DNA from: Cytophagales bacterium
GTDB lineage: Bacteria; Bacteroidota; Bacteroidia; Cytophagales; Spirosomataceae
Reading direction: 5' to 3'
DNA length: 64,000 nt
Assembly (NCBI GenBank): GCA_013298125.1
Contig: JAAFJP010000005.1
Span: 62,001 to 126,000 of the forward strand
Made by a program: the position numbers and the translations under genes. The number at the start of each line of letters is the position of its first letter. Position 1 is the stretch's first letter. Shown here piece by piece: positions 1 to 8,313 of the stretch. Below the pieces are notes generated by a model. The model made no database searches, was not told the DNA's origin, and worked only from the letters and a program-made list of their open reading frames with translations.

Positions 1-156
1 ACGGAATAATTTCTTTCCGTACTCTTTATAAAAGCCAAAACCATGCCATTAACTTGAAAAAGAGAGAATAAACAGTTGATTTAGTCGATGAATTAAAATC
101 TCATAAAAATAAAAAAGACAACCCTATTCGCAATTAACTTGATTCCCAATACTTTC

Positions 157-290
157 GTCCCCGTGGATGGTGTCCCCACCATCCATCGTGCGTCAGCAAC
201 TCACTAAGTTGGATTCATTTACAATTAGTTGATAATCAGATGTTTGTATTGCTGACGCACGATGGTCGGTGGAGACACCGACCACGGGAC
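157..290. repeat. BIME-like inverted repeat, copy 1
   Basis: A 134-bp imperfect palindrome, nearly identical to the copy at 1039-1172 and in the same orientation. Each arm contains its own hairpin: GGATGGTG/CACCATCC (165-172 with 177-184) and GGTCGGTG/CACCGACC (264-271 with 276-283), each with a 4-nt loop. The two hairpins differ at two base pairs and both sides of each pair changed together, so the folded form appears to be conserved. This resembles REP sequences in inverted pairs (BIMEs). A mobile origin is inference. Confidence 0.85.
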
Positions 291-431
291 AGATATTTTG
301 GAGTATCTATGAACTAATAAAATACATCAATTAAATTAACAAATACATCAATCATGCTGTTAAAAGCAAATATAAAACTGGAGTACATAACTAAATAAAA
401 ACCTTACTTACAACATTTTTAACCTCAAAAA

Positions 432-1001
432 ATGCAAGACATTGAACCTCACTATCGTTGGGAAAATCTATACGTTGCCTCACGAGATGAACGCTCTCCT
501 TTCTACGAGCGACTTTATAATTTAGATTACTACGAAAACGTAATTTACGGCTATTACATCCACCCAATGTGGGACGAGATAGGCTCTGAAACGCTTTATT
601 GCAAGATTTTATACGCAGATTACGAAAAACAATTTGTCATTATTGAAATGTTTGGCGAATGGAATGATACGCTTCATAATGACATTATGTACTTCAAAAG
701 AGTGGTGATTGACCATTTGGTAAATGAAGGAATTAACAAGTTTATTCTCTTGGGTGAAAATGTCTTGAATTTCCACGGTTCGTATGAAGATGATTATTAC
801 GCCGAATGGTTTGAGGACGTAGAAGATGGTTGGATTACCGCTTGTAATTTCCCAGATCACGTAGCCACTGAATTTGCCAAATATAATCTTGACATCTATA
901 TTAACATGGGTGGTACTTTGAACATTACTAACTGGCTAACAATGAAGCCCTTGCAATTTTTTGAGTTGGTTAATGGGTTAATTGTTAGGCGATTGAACTG
1001 A
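432..1001 (+). CDS. Hypothetical protein bracketed by repeats
   Basis: Codes for 189 residues that I do not recognise. The protein is acidic and rich in aromatic residues (many Tyr, Trp, Phe and Asp/Glu), with no signal peptide or membrane segment, so it is probably cytoplasmic. The predicted alternation of strands and helices and the composition suit a small globular alpha/beta protein. The ATG follows an A-rich leader, as is usual in Bacteroidota. It stands alone, flanked on both sides by 134-bp hairpin repeats in direct orientation, so it may have arrived or could be lost as a unit; that is inference. The reading frame is intact. Coding confidence is high, function unknown. Confidence 0.8.
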   Translation: MQDIEPHYRWENLYVASRDERSPFYERLYNLDYYENVIYGYYIHPMWDEIGSETLYCKILYADYEKQFVIIEMFGEWNDTLHNDIMYFKRVVIDHLVNEGINKFILLGENVLNFHGSYEDDYYAEWFEDVEDGWITACNFPDHVATEFAKYNLDIYINMGGTLNITNWLTMKPLQFFELVNGLIVRRLN

Positions 1002-1038
1002 TTTTTAATTTTGTAGCGATAAATATGATTTCACCTTC

Positions 1039-1172
1039 GTCCCCGTGGATGGTGTCCCCACCATCCATCGTGCGTCAGCAACTCACCAAGTTGGATTTAT
1101 TTACAATTAATTGATAATCAGATGTTTGTGTTGCTGACGCACGATGGTCGGTGGAGACACCGACCACGGGAC
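1039..1172. repeat. BIME-like inverted repeat, copy 2
   Basis: Second copy of the 134-bp element seen at 157-290, same orientation, differing at only a few bases in the central spacer. It contains the same pair of internal hairpins and ends in the same GTCCCC/GGGAC termini. Confidence 0.85.
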
Positions 1173-1201
1173 AAAGATGCTGGTTATTGCTAATAAATAA
1201 T

Positions 1202-1235
1202 AATAGCCCAATGAAGAATTCTCCATTGGGCTATT
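1202..1235 (-). terminator. Intrinsic terminator after ribBA
   Basis: Perfect 12-bp stem (AATAGCCCAATG with its complement) and a 10-nt loop, 26 bp past the ribBA stop codon, followed by an A/T-rich stretch on both strands. It probably works in both directions. Confidence 0.75.
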
Positions 1236-1260
1236 ATTCAAAATATACCGTAAATTTCTC

Positions 1261-2478
1261 TTACTCATTCTCCAAAATACTATGCCCCATTTTATCTCTT
1301 TTGGTTTTTAGATATACTTCGTTGTGAGGATTTGAGGCAATTTCAATAGGAATCGTATCAATTATTTCTAAGCCATAGCCCAACAACGCCGCTCTTTTTT
1401 TAGGATTATTTGAAATTAATCGGATTTTACTAACGCCCAAATCTCGAAGGATGGCAGCCCCTACCCCATAATCTCTTTCGTCCATTTTGAAGCCCAATTC
1501 AAGGTTTGCTTCTACGGTATCACGACCCATTTCTTGGAGTTTGTAGGCTCTGAGTTTATTGACTAAACCAATGCCTCTTCCTTCTTGAAACATATACAAA
1601 ATAATTCCTTTTCCTTCTTTTTCGACCATTTCCATGGCACGATGTAATTGTCCTCCACAGTCACAACGACACGAACCAAAAATATCACCCGTCACACACG
1701 AGCTATGCACACGTACCATCACAGGTTCATCGCTTTCCCAACTTCCTTTGGTGAGTGCTAAGTGAGTATCTCCAGTTTTGATTTGTTTGAATGCTATCAA
1801 ATCAAAATGTCCAAATTCAGTAGGCATATCCACACCAATCTCACGTTTGATGAGGCTTTCTTGTTTCAGTCTGTATTCGACTAAATCTTTGATAGTCACC
1901 AATTTAAGGTCAAATTTATCCGCAATTTTTCTTAAATCAGGCAAACGTGCCATTGTTCCATCTTCGTTCAAAACTTCAATCAAAACGCCTGATGGTTGAA
2001 AGCCCGCTAAGGATGCAAAATCCATGGCTGCCTCAGTGTGACCTGTTCTTCTGAGTACGCCTTCTTTCTTAGCTTTCAGCGGAAAAATATGTCCTGGGCG
2101 ACCCAAGTCTTCTGGTTTTGTGGCAGGATTCACTAATGATAAAATAGTCTTTGCACGGTCTTGGGCAGAGATTCCCGTCGTGCATCCTTGCCCTAATAAA
2201 TCAACTGAAACTGTAAAAGGAGTTTCGTGGGTTGCTGTATTAGAACCTACCATCATCGACAAACCTAATTCCGCACAACGCTCTTCTGTGAGAGATACAC
2301 ACATCAAACCACGTCCTTCCCGAATCATAAAATTAGCAAGCTCAGGAGTCATTATCTCCGAAGCACAAATCATATCTCCCTCATTCTCACGGTCTTCATC
2401 ATCAGCAACAATAATAATTTTTCCTTGACGAATCGCCTCAATAGCTTCTTCGATGGTATCTAATTTAATTTTTGACAT
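1261..2478 (-). CDS. ribBA: Bifunctional 3,4-DHBP synthase / GTP cyclohydrolase II
   Basis: Fusion of RibB (about residues 5-205), which makes 3,4-dihydroxy-2-butanone 4-phosphate from ribulose 5-phosphate, and RibA (about 210-400), which opens GTP; together they start both branches of riboflavin synthesis in the cytoplasm. RibB shows the acidic metal/substrate loop [11 protein letters not shown] and the [10 protein letters not shown] motif. RibA shows the zinc cysteines in [19 protein letters not shown], the GTP-binding FQEGRGIGL and the [12 protein letters not shown] motif. The 405-residue length is normal for the fusion. It is a single gene with its own terminator. I looked for an FMN riboswitch upstream and did not recognise one. 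Confidence 0.97.
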   Translation of the reverse strand: MSKIKLDTIEEAIEAIRQGKIIIVADDEDRENEGDMICASEIMTPELANFMIREGRGLMCVSLTEERCAELGLSMMVGSNTATHETPFTVSVDLLGQGCTTGISAQDRAKTILSLVNPATKPEDLGRPGHIFPLKAKKEGVLRRTGHTEAAMDFASLAGFQPSGVLIEVLNEDGTMARLPDLRKIADKFDLKLVTIKDLVEYRLKQESLIKREIGVDMPTEFGHFDLIAFKQIKTGDTHLALTKGSWESDEPVMVRVHSSCVTGDIFGSCRCDCGGQLHRAMEMVEKEGKGIILYMFQEGRGIGLVNKLRAYKLQEMGRDTVEANLELGFKMDERDYGVGAAILRDLGVSKIRLISNNPKKRAALLGYGLEIIDTIPIEIASNPHNEVYLKTKRDKMGHSILENE

Positions 2479-2544
2479 TGTTAGTACAATTTGCTCCTAA
2501 GTATCACCCAGAAGGCTTTTTGAATAAGTATTTCTAATAAAATC

Positions 2545-2552
2545 CAAAGATA
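2545..2552 (-). promoter_or_regulatory. Candidate -7 box for ribBA
   Basis: On the minus strand this reads TATCTTTG, an exact match to the Bacteroidota -7 consensus TAnnTTTG, about 67 bp upstream of the ribBA ATG. The expected -33 TTTG is only partly matched (GTTG about 22 bp further up), so the call is tentative. Confidence 0.4.
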
Positions 2553-2853
2553 CCCCATTTTGTTCCGATACTTTCAACGGAATGAGTGAAGCTAATTACA
2601 ATTATATCGTAAACATCTGATTGTTAGGAGATTAATTATTTTGAATGATTATAATTTTATTTTTCAAGAATAAATAATCATTATCAATTTTGGCACAATA
2701 GTAGCTACGTAAGAAAAGTACATTTAGATTATCATTTTGATGTATCAAATTTTGAACTGAACGCTAAAATACATTATTTATCAACAAAGCACACTTTTTA
2801 TCCCTTTTCTGAAAATCTTAGCACAATTTTTGCGACGTTTTAAAACATAACCC

Positions 2854-3006
2854 ATGTTAAAAAGTGTAAAGTTTTCGTTAAGAATAATAAGTGGTTTTGA
2901 AAACAATTTAACAATGCAAACAGAATTGTATTTGAGCTTCAATGACTTATTTGTTATTTATGATAACGGTATAGCTTTAAAAGGATTGATACCCATAAAA
3001 ATATGA
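2854..3006 (+). CDS. Possible 50-residue upstream ORF
   Basis: An ATG-to-TGA frame of 50 codons lies in the otherwise gene-free 524-bp gap between ribBA and the large secreted protein. Its stop overlaps the next start as ATGA at 3003-3006, the arrangement typical of translationally coupled genes. The peptide begins MLKSVKFSLRII and is not recognisable; it has no clear signal peptide. It could be a leader peptide for the T9SS cargo gene or a chance frame in AT-rich DNA. Confidence 0.3.
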   Translation: MLKSVKFSLRIISGFENNLTMQTELYLSFNDLFVIYDNGIALKGLIPIKI

Positions 3007-5294
3007 ATAAGATTGTACGAAACATAACAACTGTGTTGGTGAGCATAGCTGTATGGACAGTAATGCCACAAAGTGCTTTTGCTCAATGTAAAATTGATAA
3101 CAGTTCATCTATAAAAGGTGAATTTAGTATCAATGGAACAAAAGTTAGTGTAAAAGGGGATGGAAACAATAATCCAACATCTCCCAATAATATTCCAATT
3201 AAAATTTGCGAAGGCGAAATCATAAAACTCAGCAATACACTTCCTGGAACTGTCTCGACGGTAAATTATTGGATTCTTCCCTTGGATGCCTATCTGGCAA
3301 ACGGCAATCCTAATCCTCCCAAAAACCCTGGTACTGTTGTAGGTGGTTATACCACAAATACGGGAGAATCAGAAGTAAAAATTGCTGCAAAAACCACCGA
3401 CCCTAACGGATTCAGTTTTTATGAAGGTCCTAAAAAATATGTTATATTTCAATATGACTATTCAACTCCCACGATAAATTCAACCCCAGGCGAACATTAC
3501 GCCTGTCAAGTCATTGAGGTAATTGCTCCACCACAACCCTCTATATCCATTACAACCTGCAATGAAAAAGAATTTCAAATTACGATTCCTGTCAATGCAA
3601 ATAATATCTATGATGATTATGAAGTACATTTTGACCCCGTTTCAGGTAGTAATATAAATCCAGTTTATACAGGAAAACAGACTTTACCTTATACTTTCAA
3701 AGCCTCAATGCCTGATAATTCAGACAGAATTATTTATGCGAAAGGCATAACAAAAACAGGAGGATGTGCGGCGGCTCCAGCGACACCCAATGAAAGAAAA
3801 TCGGTTAAATCAACCAGTATTTTCAATCCAACAATTAGTCTAATCAAAGGAACAGCCACAAAGGGTGAGTTCAAAATTGCAGTATCGTCTCAGGCAGATA
3901 TTCTCAGACAATTTTACATCAGAGACCCACAAACATCTTCAAATTATGATTTCAGCAAGCCTTTTGGTACGCCCAAAGTGCCTAATGTAACTTCTGGCAT
4001 TGATACCGTAGCTGTAACAGTACCAGATGGCAACAAACAATATTGTTTTCTCGTTGAGAATATGGATGCAAGTTGCCCTGCTACGGGTGCAACACCTTTC
4101 CGTAGTAGAGAAGAAATTTGCACAACCCCAGTAGTAATAACTGCCGAAGATAAAAAGAATGTAATAAAATGGACAAGAGCGATTGGTAGTAATGCCGCAC
4201 AAAACCAAACACCATTTATCTATTATCAAGTAGAAAGATTAAATGTTGACGGAACATTAGATAAACCATTTCCAGTAATCAATGACCAACAAAAAATAGA
4301 ATTTGAAGATACTGACGGCTTAGTTTGTGGAAATGAATATACCTATCAAGTAACTACTAATTATGGTCTTATGTCCACTTCTCAAAAGGTGAGAGTTAAA
4401 GCGATTTCTAATGACAGACCTCCTAAAATATCAGGAGGAGTATATGCGGATATTAATGATAATCCTAAATCGATAAGGGTGCAAGGTAATTTTAATGGAC
4501 CTGACCCAATAAATGTAGTTGCTACACAATATAAATTTTACCAATCAAATTCTCTGAACGGCACATACTCTTTGAAACACATAGGAAATAAATATTATAA
4601 TGATGTAACCACAGATTATGAGAAGCAACAAAGCTGTTATTATATGACATGGACTAATGCTTGTAACATTGAATCAGAACCCTCAGAAAAAATTTGTAAT
4701 GTTAATCTCAAATATAGTGGTGGAAAAATAAAATGGACTAATGAAACCTCGCTATCGTATGGAACAGATAGTTATAATATTAAAAGAGTAGATAAAAACG
4801 GAACTCCATTAGGAGATTATAAAAAGTTTTTTAAATCAAATGAATTAGTCATAGATACCCTTCACGAGAGAGAAGGACAAGAAATATTTATAAAAATTGA
4901 GTCTCAACCAATTGGATGGAATATTATTGGAAGTAGCACATTACCAACAACAAGTTCGAATGTGATAAGAATATTCCGACCTGTCGTAATAATGGCTCCT
5001 CAAATTTTTACACCAAATGGTGATGATAAAAACGAAAAGTTTGTAATAAGAGGAAAATTTATTCAGAATTTGATATTGACCATATATGATAGATGGGGCA
5101 ATCCCATATTTTCTGATGAGCAAAAAGGGTATCCTTTTCAAGAAAATCAAAAAGATGATGTAATAGTAGGGTGGGATGGTAAAATGAATAACGGAGAAAA
5201 AGCAATGCCTGGAAGTTACGCATTCAAAGCACAAGTTGAAGGGACTGATGGAACAGTCACTGTCAAAGAAGGAGCATTACTCTTGGAATACTAA
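3003..5294 (+). CDS. T9SS cargo protein with gliding-type C-terminal sorting domain
   Basis: A 763-residue secreted protein. Residues 1-28 are a Sec signal peptide ending in SAFAQ. The middle consists of beta-rich segments with scattered cysteines, resembling fibronectin/Ig-like modules, with no catalytic motif that I recognise. The last roughly 100 residues (from about 664) are the type B sorting domain of the gliding-motility-associated family (CHU_C), with FTPNGDDKNEKF, IYDRWGNPIF, WDGKMNNGEKAMPGSYAF and a terminal GALLLEY. This domain directs export through the type IX secretion system, so the protein probably ends up on the cell surface or outside. The gene stands alone with a terminator. 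Its role beyond adhesion or binding is unknown. Confidence 0.9.
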   Translation: MNKIVRNITTVLVSIAVWTVMPQSAFAQCKIDNSSSIKGEFSINGTKVSVKGDGNNNPTSPNNIPIKICEGEIIKLSNTLPGTVSTVNYWILPLDAYLANGNPNPPKNPGTVVGGYTTNTGESEVKIAAKTTDPNGFSFYEGPKKYVIFQYDYSTPTINSTPGEHYACQVIEVIAPPQPSISITTCNEKEFQITIPVNANNIYDDYEVHFDPVSGSNINPVYTGKQTLPYTFKASMPDNSDRIIYAKGITKTGGCAAAPATPNERKSVKSTSIFNPTISLIKGTATKGEFKIAVSSQADILRQFYIRDPQTSSNYDFSKPFGTPKVPNVTSGIDTVAVTVPDGNKQYCFLVENMDASCPATGATPFRSREEICTTPVVITAEDKKNVIKWTRAIGSNAAQNQTPFIYYQVERLNVDGTLDKPFPVINDQQKIEFEDTDGLVCGNEYTYQVTTNYGLMSTSQKVRVKAISNDRPPKISGGVYADINDNPKSIRVQGNFNGPDPINVVATQYKFYQSNSLNGTYSLKHIGNKYYNDVTTDYEKQQSCYYMTWTNACNIESEPSEKICNVNLKYSGGKIKWTNETSLSYGTDSYNIKRVDKNGTPLGDYKKFFKSNELVIDTLHEREGQEIFIKIESQPIGWNIIGSSTLPTTSSNVIRIFRPVVIMAPQIFTPNGDDKNEKFVIRGKFIQNLILTIYDRWGNPIFSDEQKGYPFQENQKDDVIVGWDGKMNNGEKAMPGSYAFKAQVEGTDGTVTVKEGALLLEY

Positions 5295-5321
5295 ATACCT
5301 GTTCACTTTTCATAAATAAAG

Positions 5322-5354
5322 AAGCCTCAACACATAAGTTGGGGTTTCTTTTTT
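5322..5354 (+). terminator. Intrinsic terminator after T9SS cargo gene
   Basis: A stem of about 10 bp (AAGCCTCAAC with GTTGGGGTTT, two mismatches) around a 6-nt loop, followed by a T-run, 27 bp after the stop codon. Confidence 0.65.
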
Positions 5355-5391
5355 GCGTTAAGTCAATAGTATTGTAAATTGCGATAGAATA

Positions 5392-5458
5392 AGCCCCCTA
5401 ACCCCCAGTGGGGGATTTTTTATTCACTTAAAACTCCCCCACTGGGGGTTGGGGGGCT
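5392..5458. repeat. GC-rich inverted repeat ahead of ybaB
   Basis: Two arms of about 22-24 nt, AGCCCCCTAACCCCCAGTGG and its near complement, around an AT-rich loop. The element ends 6 bp before the ybaB start codon, so it would occupy the ybaB leader in any transcript coming from upstream. Confidence 0.7.
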
Positions 5459-5464
5459 ATTTTT

Positions 5465-5800
5465 ATGTTCGACATGATGGGAATGCTTGGTAAAGTCAAA
5501 GACATCCAAGCCAAAATGAAAGAAGCACAAGAATCTTTGGGTTCAATTATCGAAACGGGCGAGTCGGGTGCAGGTATGGTACGAGCAACGGTCAATGGTA
5601 AAAAGCAATTACTCAAAATCGAAATTGATGAAGACCTCATCAAACCCGAAGACCGTGAGGTAATTCAAGATTTGGTAGTTGCCGCCACCAACAAAGCCAT
5701 GGAAAATATTGAAGATAAAATAAAAAACCACCTCCAAAAAGCCACACAAGGCGTATTGCCAAATATTCCTGGAATGGATTTGGGGTCGATGTTTTCATAA
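5465..5800 (+). CDS. ybaB: YbaB/EbfC family nucleoid-associated protein
   Basis: A 111-residue small DNA-binding protein of the YbaB/EbfC family, which coats the nucleoid as a dimer. It begins MFDMMGMLGKVKDIQAKMKE, the family's helical N-terminus, followed by the VRATVNGKKQLLKIEID strand region and a C-terminal helix rich in K and E. The length is normal. A GC-rich hairpin ends only 6 bp upstream of the ATG and no Shine-Dalgarno sequence is visible. The downstream neighbour on the same strand is the GldA-like ATPase, 83 bp away across a short repeat. Co-transcription is possible. Confidence 0.93.
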   Translation: MFDMMGMLGKVKDIQAKMKEAQESLGSIIETGESGAGMVRATVNGKKQLLKIEIDEDLIKPEDREVIQDLVVAATNKAMENIEDKIKNHLQKATQGVLPNIPGMDLGSMFS

Positions 5801-5803
5801 GCT

Positions 5804-5880
5804 GTGAGCAATCAGCTTTGAGCTATGAGCGAAATAATTTACTCATAACTCAAAGCTCATAGCTCATAACTCAAAGCTAA
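5804..5880. repeat. Short imperfect repeat between ybaB and the ABC ATPase
   Basis: Several copies of a word close to GAGCTATGAGC / CTCATAGCTCATAACTCAAAGC in both orientations, able to form a stem-loop. It fills the gap between the two genes. Confidence 0.6.
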
Positions 5881-5883
5881 ATC

Positions 5884-6588
5884 ATGCTAAAAGTACAAAA
5901 CTTAACCAAAATTTACGGTTCACAAAAAGCCGTTGATAATATATCTTTTGAAGCCCGAAAAGGTGAAATCGTAGGATTCTTAGGACCAAATGGTGCAGGA
6001 AAATCCACGACCATGAAAATTGCGACTTGTTATCTCACCGCAACTTCTGGAAGCGTAGAAGTCTGTGGCTATGACGTGCAACAAAACCCTATGGAAGTTC
6101 GTCAAAATATCGGCTATCTGCCCGAACATAATCCTTTGTATTTGGATATGTACGTCAAAGAATTTTTGGAATTTGTCGGAGGCGTTTATGGTATGAAAGG
6201 TCAGAAATTGCAAAAACGAATTTCAGAAGTCATTGAATTACTGGGGCTTACGCTGGAACACAAAAAGAAGATTGGACAACTTTCCAAAGGTTATCGCCAA
6301 CGTGTGGGACTCGCCCAAGCCCTCATACACGACCCCCAAGTATTAATCTTAGATGAACCCACTACAGGACTCGACCCTAACCAATTAGCTGAAATAAGAG
6401 GTGTTATCAGAAATATAGGCAAAGAAAAAACCGTAATTTTTTCAACCCACATCATGCAAGAGGTGGAAGCCATTTGTGATAGAGTTGTCGTAATTAATCG
6501 TGGAAATATCGTAAAAAATAGCACCCTCAGCGAAATGAAACAGTCAGGAAAAACGATGGAGGAGGTTTTCAGGGAATTAACGGTTTGA
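5884..6588 (+). CDS. gldA: GldA-like ABC transporter ATP-binding protein
   Basis: Cytoplasmic ATPase of an ABC exporter. Walker A GPNGAGKST is at residues 34-42, the signature is LSKGYRQRVGLAQAL, Walker B is VLILDEPTTGLDP and the switch histidine is in STHIMQEVEAICDR. The segment IGYLPEHNPLYLDMYVKEFL and the ending EEVFRELT are typical of GldA, the ATPase of the gliding-motility transporter GldAFG. GldA of Flavobacterium is about 300 residues; this one has 234, and the missing part appears to lie between the switch region and the conserved ending. No gldF or gldG is adjacent. A different exporter ATPase of the same family is possible. Confidence 0.75.
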   Translation: MLKVQNLTKIYGSQKAVDNISFEARKGEIVGFLGPNGAGKSTTMKIATCYLTATSGSVEVCGYDVQQNPMEVRQNIGYLPEHNPLYLDMYVKEFLEFVGGVYGMKGQKLQKRISEVIELLGLTLEHKKKIGQLSKGYRQRVGLAQALIHDPQVLILDEPTTGLDPNQLAEIRGVIRNIGKEKTVIFSTHIMQEVEAICDRVVVINRGNIVKNSTLSEMKQSGKTMEEVFRELTV

Positions 6589-6634
6589 TTTGGAAAGAAA
6601 AAATTTATTCTGTATTTTTAAAATAAAAAAGATT

Positions 6635-6859
6635 ATGAAAACATTAGAATTAGATATTTTTTCAGATACTGACGAAGATGAAGTAATGAAATACTTAAGA
6701 GTTTTAGAAGATAAACACATAATTGGTTTGCGTAAATCAAAATCAACAGTTTTACCTGGTGAACCACTTACAGTTGAGCAATTAAATAGACAAATTGAAA
6801 AATCTGAAATGAGTAAGGCTTACTCTTCACAAGAAGCACGTAAATATTTAGGAATATAG
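6635..6859 (+). CDS. Antitoxin of a RelE/ParE-type module
   Basis: A 74-residue acidic protein beginning MKTLELDIFSDTDEDEV, placed one base before a RelE/ParE-type toxin gene. I chose the ATG at 6635 rather than an upstream in-frame start at 6590, because the upstream part is a run of lysine and phenylalanine codons overlapping the end of the preceding gene. The C-terminus (SSQEARKYLGI) resembles the toxin-binding tail of small type II antitoxins. Expected role: bind and neutralise the toxin and repress the operon. Identification rests on position and composition. Confidence 0.7.
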   Translation: MKTLELDIFSDTDEDEVMKYLRVLEDKHIIGLRKSKSTVLPGEPLTVEQLNRQIEKSEMSKAYSSQEARKYLGI

Positions 6860-6860
6860 T

Positions 6861-7178
6861 ATGAATGTTAATCGTAACGTAATTTTTAGAGAGGAATTCC
6901 TTGATGAATTACTTGAAATACAAGAATATTTAGAAGGAGAATCATTAGGAAAGGGAAAGAAATTTATTAGTAGAATTTATGATTTTATGATGGATACCAT
7001 TGAACGAATGCCATTTATGTTTCAAGAATATCAATACAAACTAACTGAAAATAAAATTTATCGAAGAGCTATATTTGAATCTCAATATGTAATTGTTTAC
7101 AAGGTACTTGACGATGAAATATTTATCTTAAAAATCTACCATACCAGTAGAAATCCCAATAATTTGCAAATTGATTAG
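6861..7178 (+). CDS. RelE/ParE family toxin
   Basis: A 105-residue protein of the RelE/ParE fold: an N-terminal helical pair (FREEFLDELLEIQEYLEGESLGKGKKFISRIYDFM) followed by strands ending YRRAIFESQYVIVYKVLDDEIFILKIYHTSRNP. The pattern VIVYKV...I..IYHTSRNP is typical of this family, whose members either cleave mRNA on ribosomes or poison gyrase. Which activity applies cannot be read from the sequence. It starts one base after the antitoxin stop, so the two are surely co-transcribed. A decayed second antitoxin follows. Confidence 0.85.
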   Translation: MNVNRNVIFREEFLDELLEIQEYLEGESLGKGKKFISRIYDFMMDTIERMPFMFQEYQYKLTENKIYRRAIFESQYVIVYKVLDDEIFILKIYHTSRNPNNLQID

Positions 7179-7190
7179 CCTTATTACTTA

Positions 7191-7319
7191 ATGAAAAAAA
7201 TATCTCTATCAGTTCCAGGAAAACCGATTAGTTCATAAGAATTAGTCGAGCAAATAGAATTAGCCAGAAAAAGTACGAGAAAATATATAGAAGAGGCAAA
7301 AAAGATTTTGCGATTATAA
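7191..7319 (+). pseudogene. Broken small antitoxin-like gene
   Basis: Reading from the ATG at 7191, the frame runs 15 codons (MKKISLSVPGKPISS), meets TAA at 7236-7238, then continues in the same frame for 26 more codons (ending KYIEEAKKILRL) to a second TAA at 7317. The pattern of a short beta strand, then a helix rich in E, A and K, resembles small type II antitoxins. The single nonsense codon suggests a decayed antitoxin gene rather than a chance frame. No matching toxin follows. Confidence 0.55.
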
Positions 7320-7340
7320 TCACTATTACAACTCCACAAA

Positions 7341-7378
7341 AAAGCCTTCATCGTCTCAAAACAATGAAGGCTTTTTTT
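7341..7378. terminator. Bidirectional terminator before lspA end
   Basis: Perfect 11-bp stem (AAAGCCTTCAT with its complement) with a 12-nt loop and T-runs on both strands. It separates the plus-strand toxin-antitoxin region from the convergent lspA gene, whose stop codon lies at 7377. Confidence 0.8.
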
Positions 7379-8075
7379 ATTCCTTTTCTTTTGTATCAAT
7401 ATCTTCTATAATCTCATTTTTAATTTCTTCTGTTTGCTCTATAATCTCCTGATTTTCAACGACTTCCTCTTCAATAATTTTTTCCATAACGGGCTGTTCA
7501 AAAAATCTATTCTGAAAAATCAAGATAGCGACTACTCCACAAAATATTGAAGCATCCGCAAAGTTAAATATCGGTGTCGAATACCAAGACCCACCCCAAA
7601 AAGGCACCCACTCAGGAATCCAACCTTGGTATGGGTCAAAGAAAAACATATCAATCACCTGTCCGTGAAACCAAGGCGTAGGTGATGTAGGAGGATGGTT
7701 ATTAAGTAATTTTCCGTAAAATGTACTGTCAATCACATTACCAATTGCTCCGCCCAGAATAGCTGCAATACTCCACAAAAGCCCCTCGTGGGCATTTCTA
7801 CGGGCTAATCGGACTAAATAATAGCCAATCCCGAACATGGCAACTAATCTAAAAAGGCTCAATACAATTTTGCCGTATCCCCCTGGAATAAAACTCAACT
7901 CCATACCAAAAGCCATACCTCTATTGAGAACATAATGCAACTTAAACCAATGCCCAAAAACATTCACTTCATTGCCTTCATACATCAAATAGCGATGAAC
8001 AGCATATTTTATCAATTGGTCAATAACAATCAACAAAAGCGTAAGCCAAAAATATTTATACGGAGAACGAAACAT
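7377..8075 (-). CDS. lspA: Lipoprotein signal peptidase II
   Basis: Inner-membrane aspartic peptidase that removes signal peptides from diacylglyceryl prolipoproteins. Four hydrophobic segments are visible. The two catalytic aspartates are in GNVIDSTFYG and FNFADASI, and the conserved N-terminal motif appears as IDQLIKYAV...LHYVLNRGMAFG. The 232-residue length is more than the common 160-170: there is an extended segment between the two aspartates (about 45 residues, rich in P, W and F), common in Bacteroidota, and an acidic C-terminal tail of about 45 residues (EEEVVENQEIIEQTEE). The next upstream gene is proline dehydrogenase, separated by a terminator. Confidence 0.95.
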   Translation of the reverse strand: MFRSPYKYFWLTLLLIVIDQLIKYAVHRYLMYEGNEVNVFGHWFKLHYVLNRGMAFGMELSFIPGGYGKIVLSLFRLVAMFGIGYYLVRLARRNAHEGLLWSIAAILGGAIGNVIDSTFYGKLLNNHPPTSPTPWFHGQVIDMFFFDPYQGWIPEWVPFWGGSWYSTPIFNFADASIFCGVVAILIFQNRFFEQPVMEKIIEEEVVENQEIIEQTEEIKNEIIEDIDTKEKE

Positions 8076-8208
8076 ATTTCAATTAACAATTTACAATTAA
8101 TAATTAACAGTTATCAATATGCCATTAGTAGTAAAACAAGTCTTATAATTACAAATGAATTATAATTTTTTGTTTATTGATAATTATTTTCACAAAGATA
8201 CAAAATAA

Positions 8209-8241
8209 AGAAGCCACAAATTGACTAAATCCGTGGCTTCT
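8209..8241 (-). terminator. Terminator after proline dehydrogenase
   Basis: Perfect 9-bp stem AGAAGCCAC/GTGGCTTCT with a 15-nt loop, followed on the minus strand by a T-rich run, about 70 bp past the proline dehydrogenase stop. Confidence 0.7.
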
Positions 8242-8282
8242 CGTAAAAATCTATTGAATGATGAATTTTCAAATCATGAACT

Positions 8283-8310
8283 CCTAATCCCTAATTACCT
8301 AATCCCTAAG
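8283..8310. repeat. Single arm of the CCTAATCCCTAATTAC repeat family
   Basis: Contains CCTAATCCCTAATTACC followed by AATCCC, the same wording as the arms of the long hairpins at 16653-16825 and 32261-32374. Here only one orientation is present, directly after the proline dehydrogenase stop codon. Confidence 0.6.
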
Positions 8311-8313
8311 AAC

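Noticed and set aside
2479..2850. FMN riboswitch ahead of ribBA
   Set aside because: The conserved core words of the RFN element were not found on the minus strand.
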